From Nitrospira sp. (GTDB lineage: Bacteria; Nitrospirota; Nitrospiria; Nitrospirales; Nitrospiraceae): 64,000 nucleotides of DNA. Position 1 is the stretch's first letter, and the number at the start of each line of letters is the position of its first letter. Of this stretch, positions 33,679 to 41,716 are shown one piece after another. Below the pieces are notes generated by a model. The model made no database searches. It had not been told where the DNA came from and saw only the letters and a program-made list of their open reading frames with translations. A program made the translations under genes and the position numbers. The DNA is taken from assembly GCA_015709715.1 (NCBI GenBank), contig CP054184.1, positions 3,085,001 through 3,149,000 of the forward strand. The letters are read 5' to 3'.

Positions 33679-35058
33679 ATGCCCAACGGACCGCCTCGCA
33701 TCCTCATCGTCGACGACAACGCCGATACGATCGCCGAGTTGCAAGACCTGTTGAGGGGGGAGGGGTACGAAGTCTCGTCCGCCGGCACTCCCCGTGCGGC
33801 GCTGAACCGTGCCGAGACCTGTGAGCCCGACCTGATCCTCACGGATCTGCATCTGCCCGAGATGGACGGCCTGGCGCTGCTCGCGGAGTTGCGGGCGCGA
33901 GCGCAGGATCGACCGGTCGTGCTCATGACGGCCTATGGGTCGCTGAAGACCGCCGTGCAGGGACTGCAAGCCGGCGCGTTCGATTATTTGAGCAAACCCT
34001 TTACGCGCGAAGAAGTGCGGTTGGTGGCGCGCCGGGCCTTGCAACAGCGGGCGCAGGCGCAGCGGGAGGACGAGCCTTCGGGAGAGATCGCGACGGCTTC
34101 ATTGCTCGACCATGTCATCGGACGCAGTCCCGCGATGGTCCAGCTCTATCGCTCCATTGCCCGCGTGGCCCAGACCGATAGCACGGTGTTGCTGCAGGGA
34201 GAAAGCGGGACGGGCAAGGAACTGATCGCCCGGGCCGTTCACGACCACAGCCCGCGCTGTCGAGGCCCCTTCGTCACGGTCGACGGCGGGGCGCTGGCCG
34301 AGTCGCTGCTCGAATCGGAACTCTTCGGCCATGAACGGGGCGCCTTCACCGGCGCGCTGGCGTCGCGCAAGGGCCTGTTGGAAAAGGCGCATGGAGGCAC
34401 CTGTTTCTTGGACGAGGTGGCGGACCTGTCGCTGCCTCTGCAAGGCAAACTGTTGCGCGTCTTGCAGGAGAAGGAGATTCGCAAGGTCGGCAGCACCGTG
34501 CCCACGCAACTCGACGTGCGCATCGTCGCCGCATCCAGAAAGCCGCTCGACTCGCTGGTGTCGGCGGGCAAGTTCCGCGAAGACCTGTTCTATCGCATAA
34601 ATGTCGTCACGATCGAGATTCCGCCCTTGCGCGAGCGGACGGAAGACATTCCGTTGCTGGCGCAGAAATTCGTCCGCCTGTACGGCACGTCCAGGACGCC
34701 GCCCGTGACGGACATTTCGCCCGAGGCGATGACGCGGCTCACGGACTATCGTTGGCCGGGCAACGTGCGCGAATTGGAGCATGCCATCGAGCGCGCGGTG
34801 GCCTTAAGCCCTGAGGGAGTGATTCGCCCTGAGGACCTGCCTGCGACCGTCACGACCGGCTCCCCGCCGTTGCCTGTGCCGGAGGAATCCAAGGGATGGG
34901 TCACACTCGACGATCTGGAGCATGACCACATCCTTCGCGTGCTCGACGCCCATGCTCACGATCTGAATGTCTCCGCCTCGATTCTCGGGATCCACCGCAA
35001 AACCCTCCTTCGCAAGCTGCGCCGCTACGGCTTGGCCGCCGAATACGGAGCCGAGTAA
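33679..35058 (+). CDS. Sigma-54-dependent NtrC-family response regulator (orphan)
   Basis: The protein is about 459 residues. The receiver domain has LIVDDN, the phospho-acceptor Asp in LILTDLHLPEMDG, and Lys in YLSKPFT. The AAA+ domain has Walker A GESGTGKELIARA, the sigma-54-contact loop ERGAFTGAL and LDEVADLSL. A Fis-type helix-turn-helix lies at the C-terminus (SASILGIHRKTLLRKLRRYG). It would activate transcription with sigma-54 RNA polymerase. No histidine kinase is adjacent. The start at 33679 has GGAG upstream; GTG 33667 is an alternative. It follows cydB by about 96 bases. Confidence 0.95.
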   Translation: MPNGPPRILIVDDNADTIAELQDLLRGEGYEVSSAGTPRAALNRAETCEPDLILTDLHLPEMDGLALLAELRARAQDRPVVLMTAYGSLKTAVQGLQAGAFDYLSKPFTREEVRLVARRALQQRAQAQREDEPSGEIATASLLDHVIGRSPAMVQLYRSIARVAQTDSTVLLQGESGTGKELIARAVHDHSPRCRGPFVTVDGGALAESLLESELFGHERGAFTGALASRKGLLEKAHGGTCFLDEVADLSLPLQGKLLRVLQEKEIRKVGSTVPTQLDVRIVAASRKPLDSLVSAGKFREDLFYRINVVTIEIPPLRERTEDIPLLAQKFVRLYGTSRTPPVTDISPEAMTRLTDYRWPGNVRELEHAIERAVALSPEGVIRPEDLPATVTTGSPPLPVPEESKGWVTLDDLEHDHILRVLDAHAHDLNVSASILGIHRKTLLRKLRRYGLAAEYGAE

Positions 35059-35093
35059 ACGACCCCGCATCGGCTGCCTGCCGGCATCCCTGG

Positions 35094-35954
35094 TTACTGC
35101 TTGGACGGCGGAACTGCCACATCGATCACCTTGTTGTCATGATCCACCAGGAGGATGACTGCATCGCCCTTTTGCAGGCCGGCGATTTTCGCGTGGACCA
35201 ACTCACGGACTTCGTAGGGCCGCTCGGAGCCGCTGCCGGTGCGGATCGTGATGCGATTCCCCTGTAATGGGGCGACGACCTTTCCGTCCACCCGTTCATG
35301 GGCGCCCTTGATGGGGGACTTGCGCCCCGGCTCCTGATCGGCCTGCTTCGCCGCCTGCAGGTTGGTAAAGGTTGCATCGGCGATCTGGTTCGTTTCATCG
35401 ATCAGGAACACGGCGGCTACGCCGACGGGAATGGCTGCGACCTTGCTCCGCGCTTGGGAACGGATGGGATAGGCCTGTTCCTTCTCTTGGGATTTGATCA
35501 CGACGGAGTCCTGTCCGATGGGCAGGTTCTGTGCGATCTCTCCCCGAATGATGGTATGGCTGCTGGAGGTACCGTCCAACGGATGAAAGTCCACGAGAAG
35601 GTTCTCGGCGTTGAGTACGATGATCAGGTCCTCGCCTTCCTTGATGTCCTGGAATCCCTTCTCCTGCGCTTGTTTCAACGGCAGGAAGCGTGGTTGGACT
35701 TCTCCGATGTTGACCTTGATCTGTTCGGACGTGACGGCCTCAACCTTCCCGAGGACTGAGCGGTTGCCCTCCAGCAATTGCTTCGCCTCCTTCTTCAACT
35801 GCGCGGCCTCTTCCTTCTGCCCATGGGCAAGAGTCTCCGCCGCTAGAGCCGGTTGTGCGAGTGTCAGCCCCATCCATGAGGCGGCAGCCACCGTCGCTGC
35901 GCACAGCATTCGTTCAGCCCTCTTTGTCTTCGTCATCTTCATCTGGTTCCGCAT
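35094..35954 (-). CDS. Secreted protein with three tandem ~60-residue repeats
   Basis: The product is about 286 residues, with a signal peptide ending AQPALAA (cleavage near 39). A charged helix (EEAAQLKKEAKQLLEGN) is followed by three similar segments at about 67-125, 136-196 and 221-282. Each segment runs G-(K/E)-(V/I), a beta strand (QIKVNIGE, SVVIKSQE, RITIRTGS), a Leu/Tyr-rich strand (FLPLKQ, AYPIRSQ, PYEVREL), then a hydrophobic strand and D/N-x-N. The repeats look like small beta modules, perhaps SH3- or OB-like. The start at 35954 follows AAGGAGGA. No known family was recognised. Confidence 0.8.
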   Translation of the reverse strand: MRNQMKMTKTKRAERMLCAATVAAASWMGLTLAQPALAAETLAHGQKEEAAQLKKEAKQLLEGNRSVLGKVEAVTSEQIKVNIGEVQPRFLPLKQAQEKGFQDIKEGEDLIIVLNAENLLVDFHPLDGTSSSHTIIRGEIAQNLPIGQDSVVIKSQEKEQAYPIRSQARSKVAAIPVGVAAVFLIDETNQIADATFTNLQAAKQADQEPGRKSPIKGAHERVDGKVVAPLQGNRITIRTGSGSERPYEVRELVHAKIAGLQKGDAVILLVDHDNKVIDVAVPPSKQ

Positions 35955-36299
35955 GGCTCCTCCTTCTCTGGGTTGAGTCGTTGTTCTACGTGGTGAGAGA
36001 AGAGAGCAAGAGCCGGGCCTTGCGCGTGAGACTCCGCATCGCGTGACGGAACAGCGCGACTGTCGTGGGCTTTCCATCTGGAGGGAGGACAGGTCGGGCT
36101 ATGGCCTGTCCGGTTGCCGCAGGGACAACCTGTCCTGCATCGGACAAGTCTTCCGTCGAATCGCGCGATGATACGGAGCGTGATGGCGAGCGCCTCGCGA
36201 ACCTACGACTTGTCTGGATGCGTCCAGCGAGGCTTGGCGAAGCATCATGAGGTTGCGCCGCCTTCTCGGCACCGCTCTTGCTGAGTGTGTTCGCAGGTA

Positions 36300-36926
36300 A
36301 TGATGGAATTGAATGGGGTCATGCCACAGCCTGCGCGTCCGATCGATCCTGCTGCGCCTCCCGGCTGGACCTACAATCCGTCCGGTTGGAGCGAGCGCCT
36401 CTGGTTGATTGCCGTCGCCATCGTCGGCTTCGGGCTCTCGTTCTATCTGGCCCTCTATCAGCTCGGCCAGATCGATGGGGTATGGGAGCCGTTCTTCGAT
36501 CGAGGCAGTGAACAGGTCTTGCATTCCGACCTGTCGCGGCTGCTGCCGGTTCCGGATGCCGCGCTCGGCGCGCTGGCTTATCTGGTGGATGCCGTCGCGG
36601 GCGCGGTCGGCGGCACGAGACGCTGGAGAACGATGCCCTGGATCGTGGTGCTGTTCGGCGTGGCCGTCGGTCCGTTGGGGCTCGTGAGCGTGTTGCTGGT
36701 GATCGCGCAGGCGGTGTGGCTCCAGGCCTGGTGCACGCTCTGTCTGCTGTCGGCGCTCATCTCGGTGGTGATGGTCGGTCCGGCCATGGATGAAGTGTTG
36801 GCGAGCCTGCAGTTTTTGAAACGGACGTGCGACCGGCGGATGTCGCTGTGGCAGGCCTTCTGGCAGGGAGATCGGGCGCGGAGCGAGGAGGCGGCACCAT
36901 GTGGCCCCATGTGGCGACGAGTGTGA
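36300..36926 (+). CDS. VKOR-like membrane protein
   Basis: The product of about 208 residues has roughly four or five membrane segments. The sequence around LSFYLALYQLGQIDGVWEPF and the redox-type CxxC in VWLQAWCTLCLLSALISV match the vitamin K epoxide reductase fold, which makes disulfides with quinone. The first loop, which in VKOR carries another Cys pair, here reads DRGSEQVLHSDLSRLLPVPD with no Cys, so activity is uncertain. The start lies near 36285-36303. It is the first gene of a tightly packed run; the SPW gene starts inside its end. Confidence 0.7.
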   Translation: MMELNGVMPQPARPIDPAAPPGWTYNPSGWSERLWLIAVAIVGFGLSFYLALYQLGQIDGVWEPFFDRGSEQVLHSDLSRLLPVPDAALGALAYLVDAVAGAVGGTRRWRTMPWIVVLFGVAVGPLGLVSVLLVIAQAVWLQAWCTLCLLSALISVVMVGPAMDEVLASLQFLKRTCDRRMSLWQAFWQGDRARSEEAAPCGPMWRRV

Positions 36927-37246
36927 TCGGCGTCTGGTTAGTGGCTTCGCCGGATCTGCTGCAATACGCGGGCGCCGCGCGGATGAACAACCAGGTCGTC
37001 GGGGCCTGGATGGCGACCTTCGGCCTGATTGCGGCTTCGGAATCCGTGCGACCCATCCGCTGGATCAACGTCGTCTTGGGAACCTGGCTGCTCGTCGCCC
37101 CGTTCCTCTTGGCGTATCCCGACGAGCGGGCCTGCGGGAGTCTGGCGGCGGGTATTGCCGCGATTGCGCTGTCGTTGATCCGCGGCGCTCCGTCCGAACG
37201 GTTCGGCGGGGGGTGGACTGCGCTCTGGAAGGAGGTTTCGCAATGA
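36899..37246 (+). CDS. SPW-repeat membrane protein
   Basis: The 115-residue protein has two repeats of the SPW type: VIGVWLVASPDLLQYAG with N-x-x-V-G, and INVVLGTWLLVAPFLL. It has about four short membrane helices. SPW repeat proteins are small integral membrane proteins of unknown function. The start at 36899 follows GGAGG and lies 28 bases inside the VKOR-like gene; the stop overlaps the next ATG (ATGA). Strong coupling with both neighbours is implied. Confidence 0.8.
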   Translation: MWPHVATSVIGVWLVASPDLLQYAGAARMNNQVVGAWMATFGLIAASESVRPIRWINVVLGTWLLVAPFLLAYPDERACGSLAAGIAAIALSLIRGAPSERFGGGWTALWKEVSQ

Positions 37247-37413
37247 TGACCATGACGGGCAAGAGCCCGATTCGTGAACCGGAACCCACGGCGCCACCGC
37301 AAGGCGATCCGCCGGTCGATCGGCCGCAGCGCAGGGAGCCGCCCTATGACGAGCCGCCACGAAAGGCGCCGCCGTCCAAGGACGGCCCGAAAGAACGGAG
37401 GGTCACAGCATGA
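37243..37413 (+). CDS. Small proline-rich protein
   Basis: The product is 56 residues, almost entirely Pro, charged and polar residues (PTAPPQGDPPVDRPQRREPP), and predicted disordered. GGAGG lies 7 bases before the ATG, which overlaps the SPW stop. Its own stop overlaps the ATG of the next gene. The function is unknown; its place in a chain of overlapping genes supports it as a real gene. Confidence 0.65.
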   Translation: MMTMTGKSPIREPEPTAPPQGDPPVDRPQRREPPYDEPPRKAPPSKDGPKERRVTA

Positions 37414-37625
37414 TCACCTTACTCGTGGCAGTCGTGTTGATGGGGATGATTCTGACCGGGTTGTATGCCTTCGGGCTGTTCAACACGCCCTACACGGGCG
37501 CGTTCCGATTCGGATTTTACATGCTCGTGTTGATGGGGTTGGTAGTGGTGCTGCTGGCATTGGGAGGTCATCCCATGGAGGGCTACGACCCGACGCCGCT
37601 GTTGCCCCCTCCACCTGGCCCATAG
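37410..37625 (+). CDS. Small two-helix membrane protein
   Basis: The product is 71 residues with two hydrophobic segments (ITLLVAVVLMGMILTGLYAF and FYMLVLMGLVVVLLALGG) joined by a short polar loop, and a Pro-rich tail (PTPLLPPPPGP). The ATG overlaps the upstream stop (ATGA), with GAACGGAGGG preceding it. No family is recognised. It probably acts with the SPW and VKOR-like membrane proteins encoded just upstream. Confidence 0.7.
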   Translation: MITLLVAVVLMGMILTGLYAFGLFNTPYTGAFRFGFYMLVLMGLVVVLLALGGHPMEGYDPTPLLPPPPGP

Positions 37626-37666
37626 GCGGGTTTTTGAGGTCATCAAAAAAAGAGGAGGAGGGAAGC

Positions 37667-38737
37667 GTGAACCAGTCAGCTGATCGTCGTCCGCCGATCG
37701 TGGTGATTACCGGAGCCTCGGCCGGCGTGGGCCGGGCGGCCGTGCGGGAGTTCGCCCGACGAGGCGCCTGGATCGGGCTCCTCGCCAGGGGCCGCGACGG
37801 CTTGGAAGGTGCGAAGAAGGAAGTCGAGGCCGCAGGGGGACGCGCGCTGGTCTTGCCGACCGATGTGGCCGATGCCGAGCAGGTGGAGGCGGCGGCCGCA
37901 GCGGTGGAGGGACGGTTCGGGCCGATCGATGTCTGGGTGAACAATGCGATGGTGTCGGTTCTGTCGCCCGCCCTCGAGATGACGGCGAAGGAATTTCAGC
38001 GCGTCACGAACGTGACCTATCTGGGGTATGTCTATGGCACGTTGGCCGCCCTTCGCCGGATGGTGCCCCGCGATGAGGGCGTGATCGTTGAGGTAGGGTC
38101 GGCCTTGGCCTACCGATCTATCCCATTGCAGTCAGCCTATTGCGGGGCGAAACATGCCGTGCAGGGGTTCGTCGAATCGCTCCGCTCCGAACTCATTCAC
38201 GACGGGAGTCGCGTCCACATTACGACCGTCCAGTTGCCGGCGGTGAACACCCCGCAGTTCAGCTGGATCAAGTCGCGCATGCCCTATCATCCGCAACCGG
38301 TTCCGCCCATCTATCAACCGGAGGTGATTGCGCGGGCGATCCTTTGGGCTGCGTGCCATCGCCGGCGTGAAGTCTGCGTGGGACTGCCGACGGTCAAGGC
38401 CATCGTGGGCGACAAGTTTATTCCCGGTCTCTTGGACCATTACCTAGCCTGGAATGGATACGATGCCCAGCAGACGGCGGAGCCGATCAAGTCTGATCGG
38501 CCGAACAATCTGTTCGAGCCCTTGCCGGGAGATTATGGGGCGCATGGTCGATTCGACCGTGGTGCCTACGAGTTCAGTTTGCAGTTCTGGCTCAATCAGA
38601 GACGAGGGTTGGTGGCGGCCGCGGCGCTGGGCGCGGCCGCCTATGTGGCGGGCCGTCTCGCGGCACGAAGCAACGGGCGGTCCGGCCTCGGAGGGGCCGA
38701 GGGGCGGGCACCGGCCAGCAAGGAAATGTATGGATGA
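37667..38737 (+). CDS. Short-chain dehydrogenase/reductase with C-terminal membrane segment
   Basis: The protein is about 356 residues, starting at GTG after AGAGGAGGAGGGA. Classical SDR motifs are VVITGASAGVGRAAV (cofactor), DVWVNNAMVSVL, the catalytic Ser in VEVGSALAYRS and YCGAKHAVQG (YxxxK). Beyond the Rossmann domain, a ~100-residue extension ends in a hydrophobic Ala-rich stretch (GLVAAAALGAAAYVAGRLAA), so it may be membrane-associated. Similar long SDRs occur beside stress-type small genes in several bacteria. The substrate is unknown. The stop overlaps an ATG of the next gene. Confidence 0.88.
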   Translation: MNQSADRRPPIVVITGASAGVGRAAVREFARRGAWIGLLARGRDGLEGAKKEVEAAGGRALVLPTDVADAEQVEAAAAAVEGRFGPIDVWVNNAMVSVLSPALEMTAKEFQRVTNVTYLGYVYGTLAALRRMVPRDEGVIVEVGSALAYRSIPLQSAYCGAKHAVQGFVESLRSELIHDGSRVHITTVQLPAVNTPQFSWIKSRMPYHPQPVPPIYQPEVIARAILWAACHRRREVCVGLPTVKAIVGDKFIPGLLDHYLAWNGYDAQQTAEPIKSDRPNNLFEPLPGDYGAHGRFDRGAYEFSLQFWLNQRRGLVAAAALGAAAYVAGRLAARSNGRSGLGGAEGRAPASKEMYG

Positions 38738-38751
38738 CCAAGGAGGGTGAC

Positions 38752-38961
38752 ATGCCGGAGAACAAGACCATTCGAAAGGCACGGAAAGCGAAACGTGAGG
38801 GGAAGGCTCCCAGCACACAAGCCGGCGCCTTCGTCGAGGAAGAAATGAGACACCTGAAGCGGGGGAAACATCGGGTGAAGTCCCGCAAACAGGCGATCGC
38901 GATCGGTCTTTCCAAGGCGCGGAAGGCCGGGGTGAAGATCAAGAAAGCGAGGGGGGCATGA
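38752..38961 (+). CDS. Small basic protein, DUF6496-like
   Basis: The 69-residue, Lys/Arg-rich protein reads MPENKTIRKARKAKREGKAP, with EMRHLKRGKHRVKSRKQAIA and IGLSKARKAGVKIKKA. The segment matches the small family I know as DUF6496, which may bind nucleic acid. The start at 38752 follows AAGGAGGGTGAC; the in-frame ATG at 38734 overlaps the SDR stop but has no site. Its stop overlaps the following ATG. Confidence 0.75.
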   Translation: MPENKTIRKARKAKREGKAPSTQAGAFVEEEMRHLKRGKHRVKSRKQAIAIGLSKARKAGVKIKKARGA

Positions 38962-39407
38962 CGGAGCGGGCGGTGTTCTTTGCGACGACGGGCCTGGTCG
39001 AGAGCGCCGCCTCGGTCTCGGCCAGTGCCGCCACCCTGACGTCCGATGACTGGAAGGCTTTGCGGCTGTTGGCTTTGTCCGGCTACACCATCGTGTTATT
39101 CACGGACGACCAGGTGGGGGCGCGGTTCGCTGGAGCGAAGGCCTTGCGCCATGCGGCGGAGAAACTCCAGATCGACCTGGCACAATCCTGGTTGGTGGGG
39201 GATCTGTTGAACAGTATCGAGGTCGGTCGCGGGGTGGGGTGCAAGACCGTCCTGTTGACCGATGGCCGGGAGCAGGCCTGGGACATGACGGCGCAACGGT
39301 GGCCCGACCTGATCGGCCGCGACGTGTTGGAGATTGCCTGCCTAATCGTGCGCTGCGACACCTCGCTGGTGCCGGAAGGAGCCCCCGAGGGTGGGCCTGA
39401 CCACTAA
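38958..39407 (+). CDS. HAD-like protein with degenerate active site
   Basis: The 149-residue protein has a layout recalling HAD-IIIA phosphatases: an N-terminal strand (AVFFATTGLVES), then GYTIVLFTDDQVGARFAG, LAQSWLVGDLLNSIEVGRGV and CKTVLLTDGREQ. The nucleophile motif DxDxT is replaced by FFATTG, so phosphatase activity is unlikely. The Asp of the GD motif remains. The ATG overlaps the stop of the preceding DUF6496-like gene, ending the seven-gene run. A binding or regulatory role is inferred. Confidence 0.6.
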   Translation: MTERAVFFATTGLVESAASVSASAATLTSDDWKALRLLALSGYTIVLFTDDQVGARFAGAKALRHAAEKLQIDLAQSWLVGDLLNSIEVGRGVGCKTVLLTDGREQAWDMTAQRWPDLIGRDVLEIACLIVRCDTSLVPEGAPEGGPDH

Positions 39408-39432
39408 CCGAATGTGGCCAGGCCTGCCGGGC

Positions 39433-39654
39433 CTACCGCGGGAACCCCAAGGCGGCCACGCGATGGCGGGCGCCTCCTTTGCGCCACTCCTCCCTGTTGT
39501 TCTCCGTGCGGTTTCGGTTCATGGCGATGAGATGGTCGACGATATCGCCGCAGGCGAAACAACGCCAGGCGACGGGAGATTCATGCATGGGGCCGCCTCC
39601 CCAGTCGCGCAGGTCGATCGGAAACATCAGGCTTTGGCAGCGATGGCAGTGCAT
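39433..39654 (-). CDS. Small zinc-ribbon protein
   Basis: The 73-residue protein starts MHCHRCQSLMFPIDLRDWGG, with a second Cys pair in AWRCFACGDIVDHLI and a basic tail. Two CxxC pairs about 26 residues apart imply one structural zinc site. AAAGGGG lies upstream of the ATG. The function is unknown; it is convergent with the end of the operon at 36300-39407. Confidence 0.65.
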   Translation of the reverse strand: MHCHRCQSLMFPIDLRDWGGGPMHESPVAWRCFACGDIVDHLIAMNRNRTENNREEWRKGGARHRVAALGFPR

Positions 39655-39828
39655 AGGCGTCCCCTTTCCGCTAGAGTCGATATTGTCTCTATCCTAGGAA
39701 GTACGAAGGCTGTTCGGCACTAGGAGCACCCCTAGCTCTCTCCGTTCCCGCCGGTTTGATTTTCAGCCTGCAGCTTCTTAGAATCTGCCCACCACACGTC
39801 CGCGATTTCTTACAGGAGGATCGGTCTC

Positions 39829-40491
39829 ATGTCTGACCATGCAACAAGCCCGCTTCGCTTCAGGCTCCGCCGCGACGTAGCGATAGGGTGCCTGCTCGCC
39901 CTGCTCCTCTCGGCGTTTCCGCTCACGGTCGATGCGGCGTCTGGCGGCAAGACCGAGGTGTTGCCTGTACAAAAGGCCGCCCCTTCGGCGGTGTTCATCG
40001 AGACGACCGGGCCCGAGGCCGACTTGCGGCGGCAGCTGCGGGCCAAGAATGCGGTGGCCGAGCTGGGCGCCTCCGCCTCACAGGTGATGTTCTCGCAGGC
40101 CCCCACCGGCTCCTACGGCTTCATTGAACCCAAGTTTCTGGGCATGGCGTTGGTGACGCAGAGTCCGGACCTCGTCCTCCAGCGGGCGGCCCCGACGGCG
40201 AACGCCTATGAAATCCACAAGCTGGCCGACGGCAGTGGAATGGTGGTGGGATTTGTGGAGAAGGAGTTGATGGTGCAGGTCGCTCCGGCGCAGCGGCCCA
40301 AGACCGTGCGCTTGGAACTCTATTCGAATCCGTCGGCCAAGGCGGCGCATATCGTCGCTGTGCCCCTCACGAAGCTCTCTTCCGACCGCATGCCGACGAA
40401 AATCGACCCCAAGAACCCGAACAGCCCGGTCGTACTCAATATGGATCTGCGCAGCAGCGCCAGCCACGCCTCGACGCAGGGGGTCCAATAA
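39829..40491 (+). CDS. Secreted hypothetical protein
   Basis: The 220-residue protein has a signal peptide (DVAIGCLLALLLSAFPLTVDA, cleavage near residue 37). The mature protein is soluble and beta-rich (YEIHKLADGSGMVVGFVEKE, TVRLELYSNPSAKAAHIVAV). No Cys or metal motif is seen. ACAGGAGG precedes the ATG. It is convergent with the Ig-like protein gene at 40521. The family was not recognised. Confidence 0.7.
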   Translation: MSDHATSPLRFRLRRDVAIGCLLALLLSAFPLTVDAASGGKTEVLPVQKAAPSAVFIETTGPEADLRRQLRAKNAVAELGASASQVMFSQAPTGSYGFIEPKFLGMALVTQSPDLVLQRAAPTANAYEIHKLADGSGMVVGFVEKELMVQVAPAQRPKTVRLELYSNPSAKAAHIVAVPLTKLSSDRMPTKIDPKNPNSPVVLNMDLRSSASHASTQGVQ

Positions 40492-40520
40492 CGAGCCGGC
40501 GCTGCCCGATCCGTTCGTCG

Positions 40521-40859
40521 CTACTCCGTCACTGTGATCGTGACGCTGTCGGACGCGGTGCCGGCGTCCTTGTGATCATGGTCGGCGATCTTCACCGTAA
40601 TCGTATGGGACCCCTTGGGAACGCGGCTGAAGGTCCCCTTGAAGCCCTTCTGATAGGCACCGTCAAGGTAGACGTGTGCGTGCCCGCCGTGCGGACCGTT
40701 GACGATTTCGTACTTGATGTCGAAGGTGGGGCTCACGGTCGTTCCGTTCTGCGGAGCGACAATGGTGATGGTGGCCGCTTCCTCGGCGAGGGCCCATGCG
40801 GACATGGAGAGGGTGGAGCCGAGGGCGAGCGCGCAGACAGCGGACAATATACGAGTCAT
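40521..40859 (-). CDS. Small periplasmic Ig-like protein (DUF4399-like)
   Basis: The 112-residue protein has a signal peptide ending SAWALA. The mature part reads TITIVAPQNGTTVSPTFDIK, then GPHGGHAHVYLDG and GSHTITVKIADHDHKDAG, resembling the small His-containing beta domains called DUF4399. The His residues in HGGHAHVYLDG and DHDHKD could bind metal, which is inference. AGGAGGC lies before the ATG. Confidence 0.7.
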   Translation of the reverse strand: MTRILSAVCALALGSTLSMSAWALAEEAATITIVAPQNGTTVSPTFDIKYEIVNGPHGGHAHVYLDGAYQKGFKGTFSRVPKGSHTITVKIADHDHKDAGTASDSVTITVTE

Positions 40860-40892
40860 GATAGCCTCCTGAACAGTGGGTGATGACGGTGA

Positions 40893-41603
40893 TTACGGTT
40901 GTCCGTCCTGGAACCGCCGCGCTTGCGGATCGGGCGCCACTCGATCACGACACCGGCGTTGCAGCGTCTGTTGCCAGCTGGTCGAGAGGTAGGGACAGCG
41001 GCCCAGGCGTTCGGCCTCCGCCAGGTTATCGCGATCGTGGTGCATGACGCGGTTGGCGGCGGCGATGGTCCATTCCGGGCAGGGACGTTCGACGAGGCGA
41101 AGGATTTGGCCCGCCTCGACCCTCCCTTCCTCCAGCACACGAAAGTACCAGCCGGTGAACCCCGTCTGTTCGACCTGCAGGGCGAGGTCCAGGATCTGCC
41201 AGCGTCGGGCCAGCTTCCAACAGGGTTGCCTGGGTTGCGAGACCTGGATCAGCGTGCTCCCGACGGCGACCATATCCCCGATGCAGAGATCGGCCTCGGT
41301 GAGCCCCTCCAGGGTAAAATTTTCTCCGAAGCCGCCTCCCGTCAGGGTTTCCGTCGAGAGCACCCGACGCCAATAGGGCCAATGGTCTGCGGAATAGGCG
41401 CAGACCGCCTTGTCGGGCCCGCCATGGTGCACGAGGTCGGCCTGCCCGTCGCCCCGCAGGTTGATTCGTCCGAGCGGAATGGGGCCTGCGACGGAGGCCT
41501 TATAGATCCCCGTAGTCCAAGGCCTGGGCTCTTCCTCGTCGGTCCGACCGGCCCGTGGCATCCCGACTTGGATGGAACGGAGCCTTCCGATGACCTGTTC
41601 CAC
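40893..41603 (-). CDS. MOSC domain protein (YiiM-like)
   Basis: The 236-residue protein starts at GTG 41603 with AAGGA upstream. MOSC features are INLRGDGQADLVHHGGPDKA, GGFGENFTLEGL and the conserved Cys in QPRQPCWKLARRW. The layout matches YiiM, which reduces N-hydroxylated bases with molybdenum cofactor. The 3-alpha tail (WTIAAANRVMHHDRD) is also YiiM-like. It is divergent from a LysR gene, so regulation by that protein is plausible. Confidence 0.88.
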   Translation of the reverse strand: MEQVIGRLRSIQVGMPRAGRTDEEEPRPWTTGIYKASVAGPIPLGRINLRGDGQADLVHHGGPDKAVCAYSADHWPYWRRVLSTETLTGGGFGENFTLEGLTEADLCIGDMVAVGSTLIQVSQPRQPCWKLARRWQILDLALQVEQTGFTGWYFRVLEEGRVEAGQILRLVERPCPEWTIAAANRVMHHDRDNLAEAERLGRCPYLSTSWQQTLQRRCRDRVAPDPQARRFQDGQP

Positions 41604-41677
41604 GCGCGGTTCCTTCCGTGTGACTGGCTGTTCGTCACCCTAGTGCCTCGCCGTCGGCGCCGTCCAAGCATTTCTTC

Positions 41678-41692
41678 TGATTAGATCGATCA
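41678..41692. promoter_or_regulatory. Candidate LysR-type operator
   Basis: TGAT TAGATCG ATCA is an interrupted palindrome of the T-N11-A form typical of LysR-regulator boxes. It lies in the 113-base divergent space between the MOSC gene and the lysR start, 24 bases before the latter. Binding is inferred. Confidence 0.45.
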
Positions 41693-41716
41693 CCGCTAGT
41701 TATGATATGAAGACAC

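Noticed and set aside
36113..36130. TGGCCTGTCCGGTTGCCG as a possible sigma-54 promoter before the VKOR-like gene
   Set aside because: The GG to GC spacing is 11 rather than 10 bases, and the element is about 170 bases upstream.
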